A stretch of 64,000 nucleotides of DNA. Origin: JAGVPT01 sp963772165 (GTDB lineage: Bacteria > Bacteroidota > Ignavibacteria > UBA10030 > UBA8401). The position numbers and the translations under genes are program-made. Under the pieces are notes generated by a model. The model did no database searches and had not been told where the DNA came from. It worked only from the letters and a program-made list of their open reading frames with translations. Every line of letters starts with the position of its first letter. The first letter of the stretch is position 1. Shown piece by piece: positions 49,901 to 58,143 of this stretch. The stretch lies in assembly GCA_963772165.1 (NCBI GenBank), contig CAVYWA010000012.1, forward strand, positions 248,001-312,000. The letters are read 5' to 3'.

Positions 49901-49993
49901 CTTTCCTGTAATCTTTCCGCCCGCAGCCATTAGCACTGCAGTTGGAAAAAGTAGAAAGGCAACGAGTAGAGTTCTGTAGCACTCCCGTCGCAT
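46982..49993 (-). CDS. TonB-dependent receptor with carboxypeptidase-regulatory-like N domain
   Basis: The 1003-residue outer-membrane receptor has a signal peptide (to about residue 24), a CarboxypepD-reg-like beta domain (GKITGKVTDHETGEALVGATVRVEG begins it; only part quoted), a plug domain (NEVRILNG, GVNVTDVYNGGRG, VEQIEVQTGGYPAEFGG) and a 22-strand barrel ending in IRFGVQIEY. No SusD partner is adjacent, so it is not a typical polysaccharide-utilisation pair. ATG 49993 has AAAGGAG nine bases upstream. It leads the operon with the secreted protein and the PorV-like barrel. The ligand is unknown. Confidence 0.9.
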   Translation of the reverse strand: MRRECYRTLLVAFLLFPTAVLMAAGGKITGKVTDHETGEALVGATVRVEGTSFGATTDANGVFSIANINAGTYTLISSYIGYQQITISNIEVHEGLVAEAKFALPAEGVKVGTVLIVAQRPLVEKSATNEVRILNGDFLSTIPIRNVTEAASLQPGVVLRNNLVYVRGSRADETGFSLEGVNVTDVYNGGRGVTISPDAVEQIEVQTGGYPAEFGGANGGIVSTQLRTGGEKMKLSLRAETDNYTSQGKEALGGYSYGYSDYVGSISGPVVSDKVRFFGTAENQFYRDPGSFVAASQSGQNGTTGAGTNFGYANPRFWSGFNYAGLIAAPQFTAKHPNTAIADTLNVDYAGGNLIGGQLDQYSYTGTLLFDLGNIQLRASGAYSDVFSQDPAGIATIFDTQRLPINSYENGFGNVKLTQFFNPKTYYELNVNYYRNFYKTGWDPSLKGNFAAYGDTLSNPTFNGGSASLTNSAWNIFGPASGGGVSIDQPGTLLATTPGITSETSVGGRLDFTKEFENQSLKFGGEYTYYTIRHFGGQDVLSMYSILHNTQLTTVAEQEAALRATGSNNYGYDEFGNPINSDVMVGNNVVDFGPPHPVNGAVYLQDKIELSDINLNFGLRYDYINPDSRAFVDPAGINFNDSLNVVSTSSMKKTPVTQQVSPRIGASFPVSDVTVFHAQYGKFIQESELIDSYGGMGLLYNILHGGNYYQTPVGYGLQPERTTQYELGFSQQIGDNASFDVTTFYKNIEDQIQFRLILPDGTVASDRSYYTLVNGDFATSKGVEFKVTLRRTNRVEAQLNYTFASAEGTGSGPNSSAGGASDQHGYTANIPFPTSFSQENTGSLNIDYRFAKNDGGPILQRAGLNLLMQFGSGYPYTLETISQNNIGDARFQVPLEPIGYSTTPWTFEVDLRIDKTVTIGSLDAMFYIYVQNLLNTQNANNVFIRTGDPANDGWLGTSQGQAYASAQYNPTLYQSVYNSAYNGTNANNYLSPRQIRFGVQIEY

Positions 49994-50585
49994 GTTTATT
50001 CTCCTTTGTTTTGTTATTGGGGACATCTTAATTTTACGCTCCTGCAAAAACAATTGAAGAGCAGTGAATTAAAATCTTAAAAAACCCATTGTACTTATTA
50101 AAGTGAAAATTTTCTGATACGTATATGTTTCAAAAATCCAATAGCTAGAGATGGGAAGGGAAATTATAAAAAGTTAGATGATCAATCGGATTATATCATC
50201 GACGAGGTAGAAAACGACTCTGGCTGCGATACAAAAGGCAGAACGTAGGTCGGGGAGAAAAACAGCGTTGTTAAAAATGGTAAAATTCAATTCAACGACT
50301 ACCTATGATATAATCTCGAAACTTCACCTGCACTATTGCCGCGTGTTCCTACTGTAGACACTCGCCGCGCCGTGCAACTTTTTCCTTAATATTTCGTAAA
50401 CGTTATATTTTTGTTGTGTTAATTTACTACCCAGATAACCATTTGTCAAGTTTTTCGGGGGATAACTTCAAATAAAATATCTCCTTGCCACCCCGACGAG
50501 GGCATGACTTTTCCCCTGTTTTCCCTGACTGAAATTGCTTAAGGTAGATATTCCTGGCGTTTTAGTCAAGTGTTCATTCAATTTT
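49994..50585. other. Intergenic region upstream of the surface operon
   Basis: About 590 bases separate the start of the TonB receptor from the end of serA. The region is AT-rich (notably 50050-50170 and 50390-50480) and should hold the promoter of the surface operon. I see no tRNA, no convincing terminator for serA and no real open frame. Confidence 0.35.
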
Positions 50586-52163
50586 TTACAGCGTAACGAC
50601 TTTCGCGTCAAAAATGCCATCAAGCGACCGAATTTGTTGCAGCATTTTTTCCGGAATGGGGGTATCAACACTGACAACGACCAACGCCTTTTCCCCTACG
50701 CCAGTCCGTCCAAGCGACAACCCCGCAATATTGACTTTTTCCGCAGCCAGGATTGAGCCGACATGAGCCAGCATTCCCGGTTTGTCGGTGTTTGTATAAA
50801 ACAAAAGAATGCCTTCGGGGTTTACTTCAAAATAGAAGGCGTCAATCCGAACGATACGGGGCTTTGTCGTTCCGAAGACCGTTCCGGCGAACGATCGCTC
50901 TTCCTCATCCGTCGAATATTCAATCGTTAACAATTGATTGTAGTTTTCGCTGTCCCGCTCTTTCTTTTCGCTGACGCGGATACCCGTCGATTGCGCAAGG
51001 ATTGGCGCATTAATGTAGTTTACCGGCTGGCTCATAAGCTTTGAAAAAAAGCCTTTGAGCACGCCGGTCGTCAGCAATTCGACATGTTTCTGGAGCAGTT
51101 CGCCGCGTGTTTCGATAGTGATATCTTTCAGTTTCCCCTTCATAATTTGCGCCTGCAAACTCCCCATTTTTTCCGCAAGCACGAGATACGGCTTTATCTC
51201 AGCCGGAATTCCCGATTGGAGTGCAACCGCATTCACCGCTCCCGAAATTCCCCGGTCATGCAGCGCATCGGCAAGCTGTTCGGCAATTTGGATGGCAACT
51301 TTTTCCTGGGCCTCTTCCGTCGAAGCACCAAGGTGCGGCGTTGCAATCAACCGCGGATGCTGCAATAGCGGGTTTCCTTTCGGCGGTTCTTCCACAAACA
51401 CGTCGATGGCCGCACCGGCAACGTGCCCGCTGTTCAAAGCGTCGAGCAGTGCCGCTTCGTCAATGATCCCTCCGCGAGCGCAATTGATAACGCGAACGCC
51501 TTTTTTGCATTTCGCAAAAGTTTTTTCGTTCAGCAACCCGCGCGTTTCATCGTTGAGCGGAGTGTGCACGGTAATGAAATCCGAGCGCCGATAAATTTCC
51601 TCGAGCGAAACAAGTTCCACGCCGAGTTTCGAAGCAACGTCGCTCGCGAGCACGGGGTCGAACCCGATGACGGTCATCCCGAATGCACGGCACCTCGAGG
51701 CAACTTCTCTTCCGATTTTTCCCATCCCGATGATACCGAGGGTTTTTCCCATCACCTCCGTTCCCATATATTTTTTTCGGTCCCACTTGCCGTTTACGAG
51801 ACTCATGTATGCCTGCGGAATGTTGCGGGAAAGAGAGAGCAGCATCGACACCGTATGCTCGGCAGTGGAAACGGTATTGCCCCCCGGTGTATTCATCACG
51901 ATGATACCGCGTCGTGATGCCGCTTGGACGTCGATATTGTCTACGCCCGCTCCAGCACGACCGATCACTTTCATTGCATGCGCTTCTTGAATAATGTCGG
52001 CAGTGACTTTCGTTCCGCTGCGGACGATAAGAGCTGCATATTCCGGGATAATTTTTTTAATCTCTTCCGAGGTGATTCCAGGTTTTAAATCGACTTGAAA
52101 CCCTTCACGCGTCAGTATGTCAACGCATGATTGTTCGATGGGATCGCTGATGAGGATTTTCAT
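50586..52163 (-). CDS. serA: D-3-phosphoglycerate dehydrogenase
   Basis: The 525-residue protein carries out the first step of serine synthesis, oxidising 3-phosphoglycerate with NAD+. It has the substrate/nucleotide domains (IVRSGTKVTAD, GIIGMGKIGREVASR, active-site His in TPHLGASTEEAQEK), the intervening ASB domain (about 320-450) and a C-terminal ACT domain (about 455-525; GMLAHVGSILA), which is the long bacterial form often inhibited by serine. ATG 52163 is preferred over the TTG five codons upstream. The class-V aminotransferase gene lies 140 bases upstream on the same strand and should supply the next step. Confidence 0.95.
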   Translation of the reverse strand: MKILISDPIEQSCVDILTREGFQVDLKPGITSEEIKKIIPEYAALIVRSGTKVTADIIQEAHAMKVIGRAGAGVDNIDVQAASRRGIIVMNTPGGNTVSTAEHTVSMLLSLSRNIPQAYMSLVNGKWDRKKYMGTEVMGKTLGIIGMGKIGREVASRCRAFGMTVIGFDPVLASDVASKLGVELVSLEEIYRRSDFITVHTPLNDETRGLLNEKTFAKCKKGVRVINCARGGIIDEAALLDALNSGHVAGAAIDVFVEEPPKGNPLLQHPRLIATPHLGASTEEAQEKVAIQIAEQLADALHDRGISGAVNAVALQSGIPAEIKPYLVLAEKMGSLQAQIMKGKLKDITIETRGELLQKHVELLTTGVLKGFFSKLMSQPVNYINAPILAQSTGIRVSEKKERDSENYNQLLTIEYSTDEEERSFAGTVFGTTKPRIVRIDAFYFEVNPEGILLFYTNTDKPGMLAHVGSILAAEKVNIAGLSLGRTGVGEKALVVVSVDTPIPEKMLQQIRSLDGIFDAKVVTL

Positions 52164-52303
52164 GGCAGTGGCTTTCAATAGGTAAGAGAATCAATGTGAG
52201 TTGACGGTGAATCCCGCCTCCCCGCTGGAAACAGCGGGAAGGCGGTCAACTAATGTACAGCGTGAACGAACAGTGTGACGGAATCAACTTCCGTAAAACA
52301 ACA

Positions 52304-53437
52304 TTATTGGGCGAACGATTTCACAACGGCCTGGACACCGGCGCCGAGTTCGAACTTGTATCCGCACTCCTTCAGCGTCATTTCGAGCGCGGAAATCATC
52401 GTCACCATGTCGAGTTCATCGTAGTAGCCGAGGTGCGAAATGCGGAAGATCTTTCCGGCATAGTCGTCTTGCCCTCCGGCAATCGTTATTCCATATTTCG
52501 ATTTGAGAGTTTTATTGAACACTTTCCAGTCTATTCCCTCGGGAAGCCAGACGGGAGTCACGGCGAACGACGGGAATTCTGAAAATAATTTGAGACCGAG
52601 CGCTACAACGCCTGCGCGGATCGCCGTTGCCAGCCGTTCATGACGGCGCCAGATGTTTTCGATCCCTTCCGCCTTCAACATCTCCAATGCCGCATCGACA
52701 CCGATAACGAGCGAGACAGCCGGCGTCCACGGCGTATCGTTCTTTTCGTACGACTTCAGGGCCTTGCGAAGGTCGAAGTAAAATTTGGGAAGCTTCGACG
52801 TTTCCATCGCCGCAATAGCGCGTTTGCTCAGCGCCACGAAGGCAAGCCCCGGCGGAATCATCAGCCCTTTTTGCGAGCCGGTAACGCAAACGTCGAGCCC
52901 CCATTCATCGAACCGCAGTTCATGAGCACCGACGGCGGTGATACCGTCCACGCAAACAAGCGCGGCGGAATTCTCGCGGATCAGCTTCGACAGCGCCTTC
53001 ACGTCGGTCGCCGTGCCGGTAGACGTTTCACTGTGCGTAAGGTAAACGCCCTTAGTGTCCGGGTGTGCTCGGAGAGCGTCAAGAATCTGCTGGGCCGTCG
53101 GCGCCTTCCCCCACTCCACTTTAATTTCAACGACGTTCAGGCCGTAGGCTTTCGGCATTTTCACCCAGCGTTCGCCGAATTTTCCCCCATTCACCGACAC
53201 GATCGTGTCGCCCGGAGAAAATAGGCTGACAAATGTCGACTCGACCCCTCCGGTACCGGAGCTCGTCAGTGTAAGAACCGGCTGCTCAGTCTGGAACAGA
53301 TACTTCAAATTCTGATTGACGCGCGTGAGGACTTCGTTGAACTCAGGATTGCGATGATGAATAATCGGCTCCGCCATCTTCAGCATGACGTGTTCTGGAA
53401 CGGGAGTCGGCCCGGGGGTAAATAATCTTTTTTTCAT
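52304..53437 (-). CDS. Class-V aminotransferase (alanine-glyoxylate / phosphoserine type)
   Basis: The 377-residue PLP enzyme has TPGPTPVPEHV at the N terminus, GTGGVESTFVSL, HSETSTGT, the pyridoxal Asp in CVDGITAVG and the Schiff-base Lys in TGSQKGLMIPPG. It belongs to the alanine-glyoxylate/serine-glyoxylate (PucG-like) branch, not to the classical SerC branch. Its place next to serA suggests it acts as the phosphoserine transaminase of this organism, as proposed for similar pairs in other bacteria and archaea. ATG 53437 starts directly at the conserved domain; the frame upstream has no good start. Confidence 0.85.
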   Translation of the reverse strand: MKKRLFTPGPTPVPEHVMLKMAEPIIHHRNPEFNEVLTRVNQNLKYLFQTEQPVLTLTSSGTGGVESTFVSLFSPGDTIVSVNGGKFGERWVKMPKAYGLNVVEIKVEWGKAPTAQQILDALRAHPDTKGVYLTHSETSTGTATDVKALSKLIRENSAALVCVDGITAVGAHELRFDEWGLDVCVTGSQKGLMIPPGLAFVALSKRAIAAMETSKLPKFYFDLRKALKSYEKNDTPWTPAVSLVIGVDAALEMLKAEGIENIWRRHERLATAIRAGVVALGLKLFSEFPSFAVTPVWLPEGIDWKVFNKTLKSKYGITIAGGQDDYAGKIFRISHLGYYDELDMVTMISALEMTLKECGYKFELGAGVQAVVKSFAQ

Positions 53438-53578
53438 AGCCGCATCTTTCGTGTTATTTTTTCGTGGTCGGATAAGAGAATTGATTAACAATACGTACAA
53501 AAGTACTGTAAATGTGATTGAGAATCAAGAAATGTGAAGTGCGACTAATGTCCTAATTTGAGTGGATATATGAGTAAT

Positions 53579-53723
53579 GTCATTCTGAACGAAGCGAAGC
53601 GGAGTGAAGAATCCACGTCAGCTCCGTCGCAGGAATGCACGGTGGTGCAGTGTCGTGGATCCTTCTCCCGCTCGAAGAGTCGTCGCTTTCCGATGACCAA
53701 AAAGCGGCGGGATCAGGATGACC
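53579..53723. repeat. Intergenic repeat element (GTCATTCTGA-type)
   Basis: The segment begins GTCATTCTGAACGAAGCG and ends GGGATCAGGATGAC, with inner arms ATCCACG (53611-53617) and CGTGGAT (53654-53660). GTCATTCTGAxCGAAGCGAAG...GAATC elements are dispersed extragenic repeats in many bacterial genomes. The rest of 53438-53870 has no other recognisable feature. It separates the aminotransferase from engB. Confidence 0.6.
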
Positions 53724-53870
53724 GTAAAATGCATCTTGATGTGCTCACTAATCAAATTAAGACACTATCGAAGTGCGAGGGGGTACCGGACACCGTATCG
53801 AGAAAATCGCGAAATGTTGAAATATTTGGTAAGGTAATCAACGAGGTGCCCGGCATCTTCTTGCCGGTGC

Positions 53871-54506
53871 TTAAGCGACCGCAGAGGGAATGTAGTGTTT
53901 CGATGAAGGGATCTCTTTTGCGTTCACAAAAGACTCGATCGTGTTCAACAGATCGCAACGGCCGTCTCCGGTAACCGCGGAGAACTGAAGAACAGCAGAA
54001 AGGTGTGTGTATTTGGCAAGCCGATCTTGCACGTTTTTTATTTGAGTCTGAAGTTTGTTGAACGGGATTTTATCGGCTTTTGTCAGCACAAGGACGAACG
54101 GAACATCGTAGAAATCCAGCCATCCCATCATTGTGGTGTCAAGCTCCGTCGGTCCCAAGCGGGCATCGACAATCTGTACGCCGAGGGCGATTTGCCTTCT
54201 GTCGTGGAAAAAAGATTCGATGAGCGACGTCCAGCCCGCTTTCACTTGCTCGGCAACTTTCGCGTAACCGTAGCCGGGCAGGTCGATAAAGTACATTTCT
54301 TTGTTCACGAGATAATAATTCAACTCCCGTGTTTTGCCGGGCGTCGAGCTGATGCGGGCGAGTCCCTTTCTATTGCAGAGCTTATTCAACAGCGACGATT
54401 TTCCTACGTTCGACCTGCCGATAAATACAATTTCAGGGAAGTTATCTTTGGGGAGTTGTTTCAGGTTTGCGACGCCAACGACAAAATCTACCGTAACAAT
54501 TTTCAT
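53871..54506 (-). CDS. engB: Ribosome biogenesis GTPase YsxC/EngB
   Basis: The 211-residue small GTPase assists assembly of the large ribosomal subunit. It has the G1 loop GRSNVGKSSLLN, G2 region STPGKTRELN, G3 DLPGYGYAKV, G4 TKAD and G5 SAVTGDG. The length is normal for the family. It is the last gene of the ribosomal run, 79 bases after rplQ, with a weak 6-base-pair hairpin (54558-54580) in the gap. Confidence 0.94.
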   Translation of the reverse strand: MKIVTVDFVVGVANLKQLPKDNFPEIVFIGRSNVGKSSLLNKLCNRKGLARISSTPGKTRELNYYLVNKEMYFIDLPGYGYAKVAEQVKAGWTSLIESFFHDRRQIALGVQIVDARLGPTELDTTMMGWLDFYDVPFVLVLTKADKIPFNKLQTQIKNVQDRLAKYTHLSAVLQFSAVTGDGRCDLLNTIESFVNAKEIPSSKHYIPSAVA

Positions 54507-54585
54507 ACCTCACACCCTCTTCATGATGGAACTTCGCAAAACACGTACCACAGCAGCAAAGGATGGTTATGCTGTCCTTTGTTTT

Positions 54586-55125
54586 CTACGTTGCTTCTTT
54601 TTCGGAAGCCGGCGTAACGGTTGATGGAGATTCCGGTGCCGGTTCAGCAGCCGGAGATGCAGCGGTGTCTGTTTTCTTTCGGGGAGCTCGGCGCGCGCGC
54701 TTCGGCTTCACTGTCGGTTTCGTTTCTTCTTTGCCGGTATTGTAGTCGACCAACTCGAGCACGGCAACTTCCGCCGCATCGCCGAATCTGCGTCCTAATT
54801 TCACGACACGAGTATACCCTCCTGCGCGCTGTCCGACTTTCGAGGCAATTTCACCGAACAACATTTTCACGACATCCTTATCGTGAATGAACCGGGCGAC
54901 TTCACGGCGTGCATGGACGTCTTTCGGTCCGCCCGCAGCTTCTTTCGCAGCCGTGCGCTTGGCACGTGAAATTATTTTTTCGACGACCATTCGCATTTCC
55001 TTCGCCTTCGCGAGAGTCGTGCGGATTTTCTTGTGCCGGAACAGCGCTGTTGAAAGAGCACTGAACGTTGCTTTGCGATGGCTTGATGTCCGTTTAAGTT
55101 TCCGACCCGCTCTGCCGTGAATCAT
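54586..55125 (-). CDS. rplQ: Ribosomal protein L17 with a long C-terminal tail
   Basis: The 179-residue protein has the L17 core (about residues 1-125; GRAGRKLKRTSSHRKA, LRTTL-like IRTTLAKAKEMR, GGYTRVVKLGRRFGDAA) and an extra tail of about 55 residues rich in Ala, Pro, Glu and Lys. Such tails occur in FCB-group L17. It ends the alpha operon, 15 bases after rpoA. Confidence 0.95.
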   Translation of the reverse strand: MIHGRAGRKLKRTSSHRKATFSALSTALFRHKKIRTTLAKAKEMRMVVEKIISRAKRTAAKEAAGGPKDVHARREVARFIHDKDVVKMLFGEIASKVGQRAGGYTRVVKLGRRFGDAAEVAVLELVDYNTGKEETKPTVKPKRARRAPRKKTDTAASPAAEPAPESPSTVTPASEKEAT

Positions 55126-55140
55126 TGCATTATCCTTTGT

Positions 55141-56127
55141 TTATTCGCTGTCCTTTAAGTACTTGTCGACATCCATACCGAATGTCAGGCCTTCTTCTTC
55201 GATGATCGCCGATAGCTCGGCAAGTGATTTCCGGCCGAAGTTACGGAACTTCAGCAGCTCGGCCTCTTCGCGGCGCACGAGGTCGGCAATCGTCTTGATG
55301 TCCGCTGCACGCAGGCAATTGTGGGACCGCACCGACAGCTCTAAGTCGTCCACGCTTGTCTTGAGAACTTTCCGGATGCGCGCAACCTCAGCATCCTCTT
55401 CCACTTCTTCTTTTTCCGCCTCGGGTTCCGAATCGAAGTTGGTGAAGAGTTGAATATGCTCGCGCAGCACCTTTCCGGCATACGTCAGCCCTTCCTCCGG
55501 CACGATAGAGCCGTCGGTCTCAATTTCCAAAATCAATTTTTCATAGTCCGTCTGCTGGCCGACGCGGGTCGGCTCGACAAAGTAACGCACGTTTTTAATC
55601 GGAGTAAAGATCGAATCGATCGCAATCACGCCGAGCGTTTGGTCGGGCAATTTGTTTTCTTCCGACGTCACGTATCCTTTGCCGCGCCCGATGCGAAGTT
55701 CGATTTCGAAGTCGGCATCTTTGTTCAACGTCGCGATGTGGTGGTCGGGGTTCAAGATTTCAACTTCCGCACTCGCTTTTTGAATATCGCCGGCTTTGAA
55801 TTTTCCGGGTCCTTTCAAGTGCACCATCACTTTGCCGACTTTTTTGTTCGTCGCTTTCAGGCGCACTTCCTTGAGGTTGAGAATCATATCGGAAACATCC
55901 TCAACCAGCCCCGGCAAGGTCGAGAATTCATGAACGATACCTTCGATGCGGATCGCAGTGATCGCGTACCCCGGCAGCGACGACAGGAGCACGCGCCGAA
56001 ACGCATTGCCGATCGTGACCCCGAAACCTTTCTCTAACGGCTGAACAATAAATCTGCCAAACGTGGTAGAATGATTTGCTTCATCCAGCACGATTCCTTC
56101 AGGCATTTGAAAGTTTACAAGACTCAT
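55141..56127 (-). CDS. rpoA: RNA polymerase alpha subunit
   Basis: The 328-residue alpha subunit has the N-terminal assembly domain (GFGVTIGNAFRRVLLSSLPG region, EFSTLPGLVEDV) and the C-terminal domain with helix-hairpin-helix (DDLELSVRSHNCLRAAD start, FRNFGRKSLAEL). The linker is acidic (residues about 240-250). ATG 56127 is preferred over the ATG three codons upstream. The gene lies in the standard place between rpsD and rplQ. Confidence 0.96.
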   Translation of the reverse strand: MSLVNFQMPEGIVLDEANHSTTFGRFIVQPLEKGFGVTIGNAFRRVLLSSLPGYAITAIRIEGIVHEFSTLPGLVEDVSDMILNLKEVRLKATNKKVGKVMVHLKGPGKFKAGDIQKASAEVEILNPDHHIATLNKDADFEIELRIGRGKGYVTSEENKLPDQTLGVIAIDSIFTPIKNVRYFVEPTRVGQQTDYEKLILEIETDGSIVPEEGLTYAGKVLREHIQLFTNFDSEPEAEKEEVEEDAEVARIRKVLKTSVDDLELSVRSHNCLRAADIKTIADLVRREEAELLKFRNFGRKSLAELSAIIEEEGLTFGMDVDKYLKDSE

Positions 56128-56175
56128 GAGATTCACTCACTTTCACACGTTTTAAGTTGTTGTGAAAAAAATCGA

Positions 56176-56805
56176 TTACTTTGAATACAACTCCACGACG
56201 AGTTGTTCATTCGCCGGCAAAGGAATGTCGGTCCGTTCCGGAATTTGAAGAAATGTTCCGTTGAGATTCGCTTTGTCCAGGCTGAGCCATGGAAGCATCG
56301 AAGTGTCCTTCATGCGCTTCATGGAGCTGTGGATGACTTCTAACTTTTTGCTCCGTTCATTCACGCTGATAACATCGCCGGCTTTCAACAGCATCGACGG
56401 TATGTCAACAGGCTTGTTGTTGATGGAAAAATGCCCATGGATGATCAACTGTCTCGCCGTTTTGCGGGAAGGCGCGAAGCCCATGCGGTAGACGACGTTG
56501 TCAAACCGGCGTTCGAGCGTCTTGACGAGAATTTCTGCCGTTTTACCCGTCTGACGAAGCGACTTCTCAAAATAATTTCTAAACTGTGTCTCGAGCAGCC
56601 CGTACATTCTGCGGATTTTTTGTTTCTCCCGAAGCTGAAGCCCGTATTCGGAAACTTTTTGTCTTCGCGATTGCCCGTGCGGTCCGGGCGGAAAATTTCG
56701 CCGTTCAACGGGGCATTTTTCCGTGAAACATTTCGTTCCCTTCAAAAAAAGCTTCTGACGTTCCCGCCGGCACAGCCTGCAACTGGCGTCAATATATCTT
56801 GCCAT
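56176..56805 (-). CDS. rpsD: Ribosomal protein S4
   Basis: The 209-residue protein is a primary 16S rRNA binder. It has an N-terminal zinc finger with four cysteines (CRLCRRE, then KCFTEKCP) and an S4 domain (RRFDNVVYRMGFA, ARQLIIHGHFSIN). The four-Cys form is the zinc-binding version. It sits in the alpha operon after rpsK. Confidence 0.96.
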   Translation of the reverse strand: MARYIDASCRLCRRERQKLFLKGTKCFTEKCPVERRNFPPGPHGQSRRQKVSEYGLQLREKQKIRRMYGLLETQFRNYFEKSLRQTGKTAEILVKTLERRFDNVVYRMGFAPSRKTARQLIIHGHFSINNKPVDIPSMLLKAGDVISVNERSKKLEVIHSSMKRMKDTSMLPWLSLDKANLNGTFLQIPERTDIPLPANEQLVVELYSK

Positions 56806-56853
56806 TGATGTATACTTCCTATAAGTGATGGATAAATAGACTCTCTAACAGTC

Positions 56854-57288
56854 TTACACGCGACGCCGCTTCGGCGGACGGCAGCCGTTGTGCGGAATGG
56901 GCGTGATGTCGCGGATGATTGAGACTTCGAGGCCCGCGGTCTGCAGTGAACGAATCGCGGCTTCGCGGCCGGAACCCGGCCCCTTCACAAATACTTCGAC
57001 TTTACGAAGCCCCATATCGTACGCTTCCTTCGCTGCGGCTTCTGCGGATACCTGGGCGGCAAACGGAGTATTCTTCCGCGACCCCTTAAACCCATTTTTC
57101 CCCGCCGACGACCATGCGATCGTGTTGCCGTAAATGTCCGTCAGCGTGACAATGACGTTGTTGAACGTCGCCTTGACGAAGGCCTTGCCGTTAACGTCAA
57201 CGTGAATTTTCTTTTTCTTCTTTGCAGCAGGCGCCGCCGTAGATGCTGCCGGAGTTTTTGCCGCCGCTTGTGTCGGTTCTTTTGCCAC
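56854..57288 (-). CDS. rpsK: Ribosomal protein S11
   Basis: The 144-residue protein begins with a GTG preceded by AAAGGAG. The first 25 residues are an Ala/Lys-rich extension (AAAKTPAASTAAP) not found in short S11 proteins. The core is standard: ATFNNVIVTLTDIYGN, WSSAGKNGFKGSRKNTPFAAQ and PHNGCRPPKRRRV at the end. Confidence 0.96.
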   Translation of the reverse strand: MAKEPTQAAAKTPAASTAAPAAKKKKKIHVDVNGKAFVKATFNNVIVTLTDIYGNTIAWSSAGKNGFKGSRKNTPFAAQVSAEAAAKEAYDMGLRKVEVFVKGPGSGREAAIRSLQTAGLEVSIIRDITPIPHNGCRPPKRRRV

Positions 57289-57331
57289 GTCTTCTCCTTT
57301 CAGCCAAAGATTATTCTTTGGATGAGATTAA

Positions 57332-57715
57332 TTATTTCTTCGCTAACACTTTCTTCTTCCCTGCAACCGTCTTGCGCTTGCCTTTCCGGGTACGGGAATT
57401 CGTCCGCGTCCGCTGCCCACGCACCGGCAATCCCTTCCGATGGCGCAGCCCGCGGTACGACCCGATATCCATCAGGCGCTTGATGTTCATTTGCATTTCG
57501 CTTCGCATCGCGCCTTCGGTTTTGTACTCTGCCTGGATGATCGTACGAATCTTCGACACTTCGTCGTCGTTCAAATCGCCTATTTTCTTGTTCAGGTCGA
57601 TGCCGGCCTTCGCGAGAATTTTCTGCGAGGTCGTACGGCCGATGCCGTAGATGTACGTCAAACCGATTTCCGACCGTTTATTTTTTGGTAAATCGACTCC
57701 AGCTATACGAGCCAC
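57332..57715 (-). CDS. rpsM: Ribosomal protein S13
   Basis: The 127-residue protein starts with GTG and has ARIAGVDLPKNKR, the helix-hairpin-helix YIYGIGRTTSQKIL, and the basic C terminus GLRHRKGLPVRGQRTRTN plus a short Lys-rich tail. It contacts the head of the small subunit and the P-site tRNA. Confidence 0.96.
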   Translation of the reverse strand: MARIAGVDLPKNKRSEIGLTYIYGIGRTTSQKILAKAGIDLNKKIGDLNDDEVSKIRTIIQAEYKTEGAMRSEMQMNIKRLMDIGSYRGLRHRKGLPVRGQRTRTNSRTRKGKRKTVAGKKKVLAKK

Positions 57716-57774
57716 GTTTTGTTCTCCTTGTTAAACAACGCTTTGGTCCGCTCCAAAAAAATTCCGCCGAGGAA

Positions 57775-57888
57775 TTATCCCTGACGCTGCTTGTGCTTCG
57801 GATTTTTGCAAATTACTCTCACAACGCCTTTGCGCCGGATGACTTTGCAGTTTTCACACAGCCGCTTTACCGATGCCCGGACTTTCAT
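57775..57888 (-). CDS. rpmJ: Ribosomal protein L36
   Basis: This 37-residue protein starts MKVRASVKRLCENCK and ends NPKHKQRQG. It has the C-x2-C and later Cys/His zinc ligands (C11, C14, C27, H32). It lies between infA and rpsM in the usual order, 59 bases before rpsM. Confidence 0.95.
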   Translation of the reverse strand: MKVRASVKRLCENCKVIRRKGVVRVICKNPKHKQRQG

Positions 57889-57913
57889 TGCCTGTTCCTT
57901 TCTTCGTACTTGC

Positions 57914-58132
57914 TTATTTGTAGCGGTAGGTGATCCGGCCTTTGGAAAGGTCATACGGCGAAAGTTCCACCGTCACTTTATCGCCCACCAGAATCTTGAT
58001 ATAATTCATCCGCATTTTGCCGGAAATATGCGCAAGGATCTCGTGCCCGTTGTCCAGTTTCACTTTAAACGATGCATTCGGCAACGTTTCAGTAATTGTC
58101 CCGTCAACCTTAATTGCTCCTTGCTTTGCCAT
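57914..58132 (-). CDS. infA: Translation initiation factor IF-1
   Basis: The 72-residue OB-fold protein has GTITETLPNASFKVKLDNGHE, split here only as the start of the fold, then HISGKMRMNYI and GDKVTVELSPYDLSKGRI. It binds the A site of the small subunit. It lies 11 bases after map and 25 bases before rpmJ. Confidence 0.95.
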   Translation of the reverse strand: MAKQGAIKVDGTITETLPNASFKVKLDNGHEILAHISGKMRMNYIKILVGDKVTVELSPYDLSKGRITYRYK

Positions 58133-58143
58133 TGCTCGTGCGA

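Noticed and set aside
54558..54580. Hairpin between rplQ and engB as a terminator
   Set aside because: The stem is only six base pairs with an 11-base loop and low GC, and it lacks a good U run. It does not support a call.
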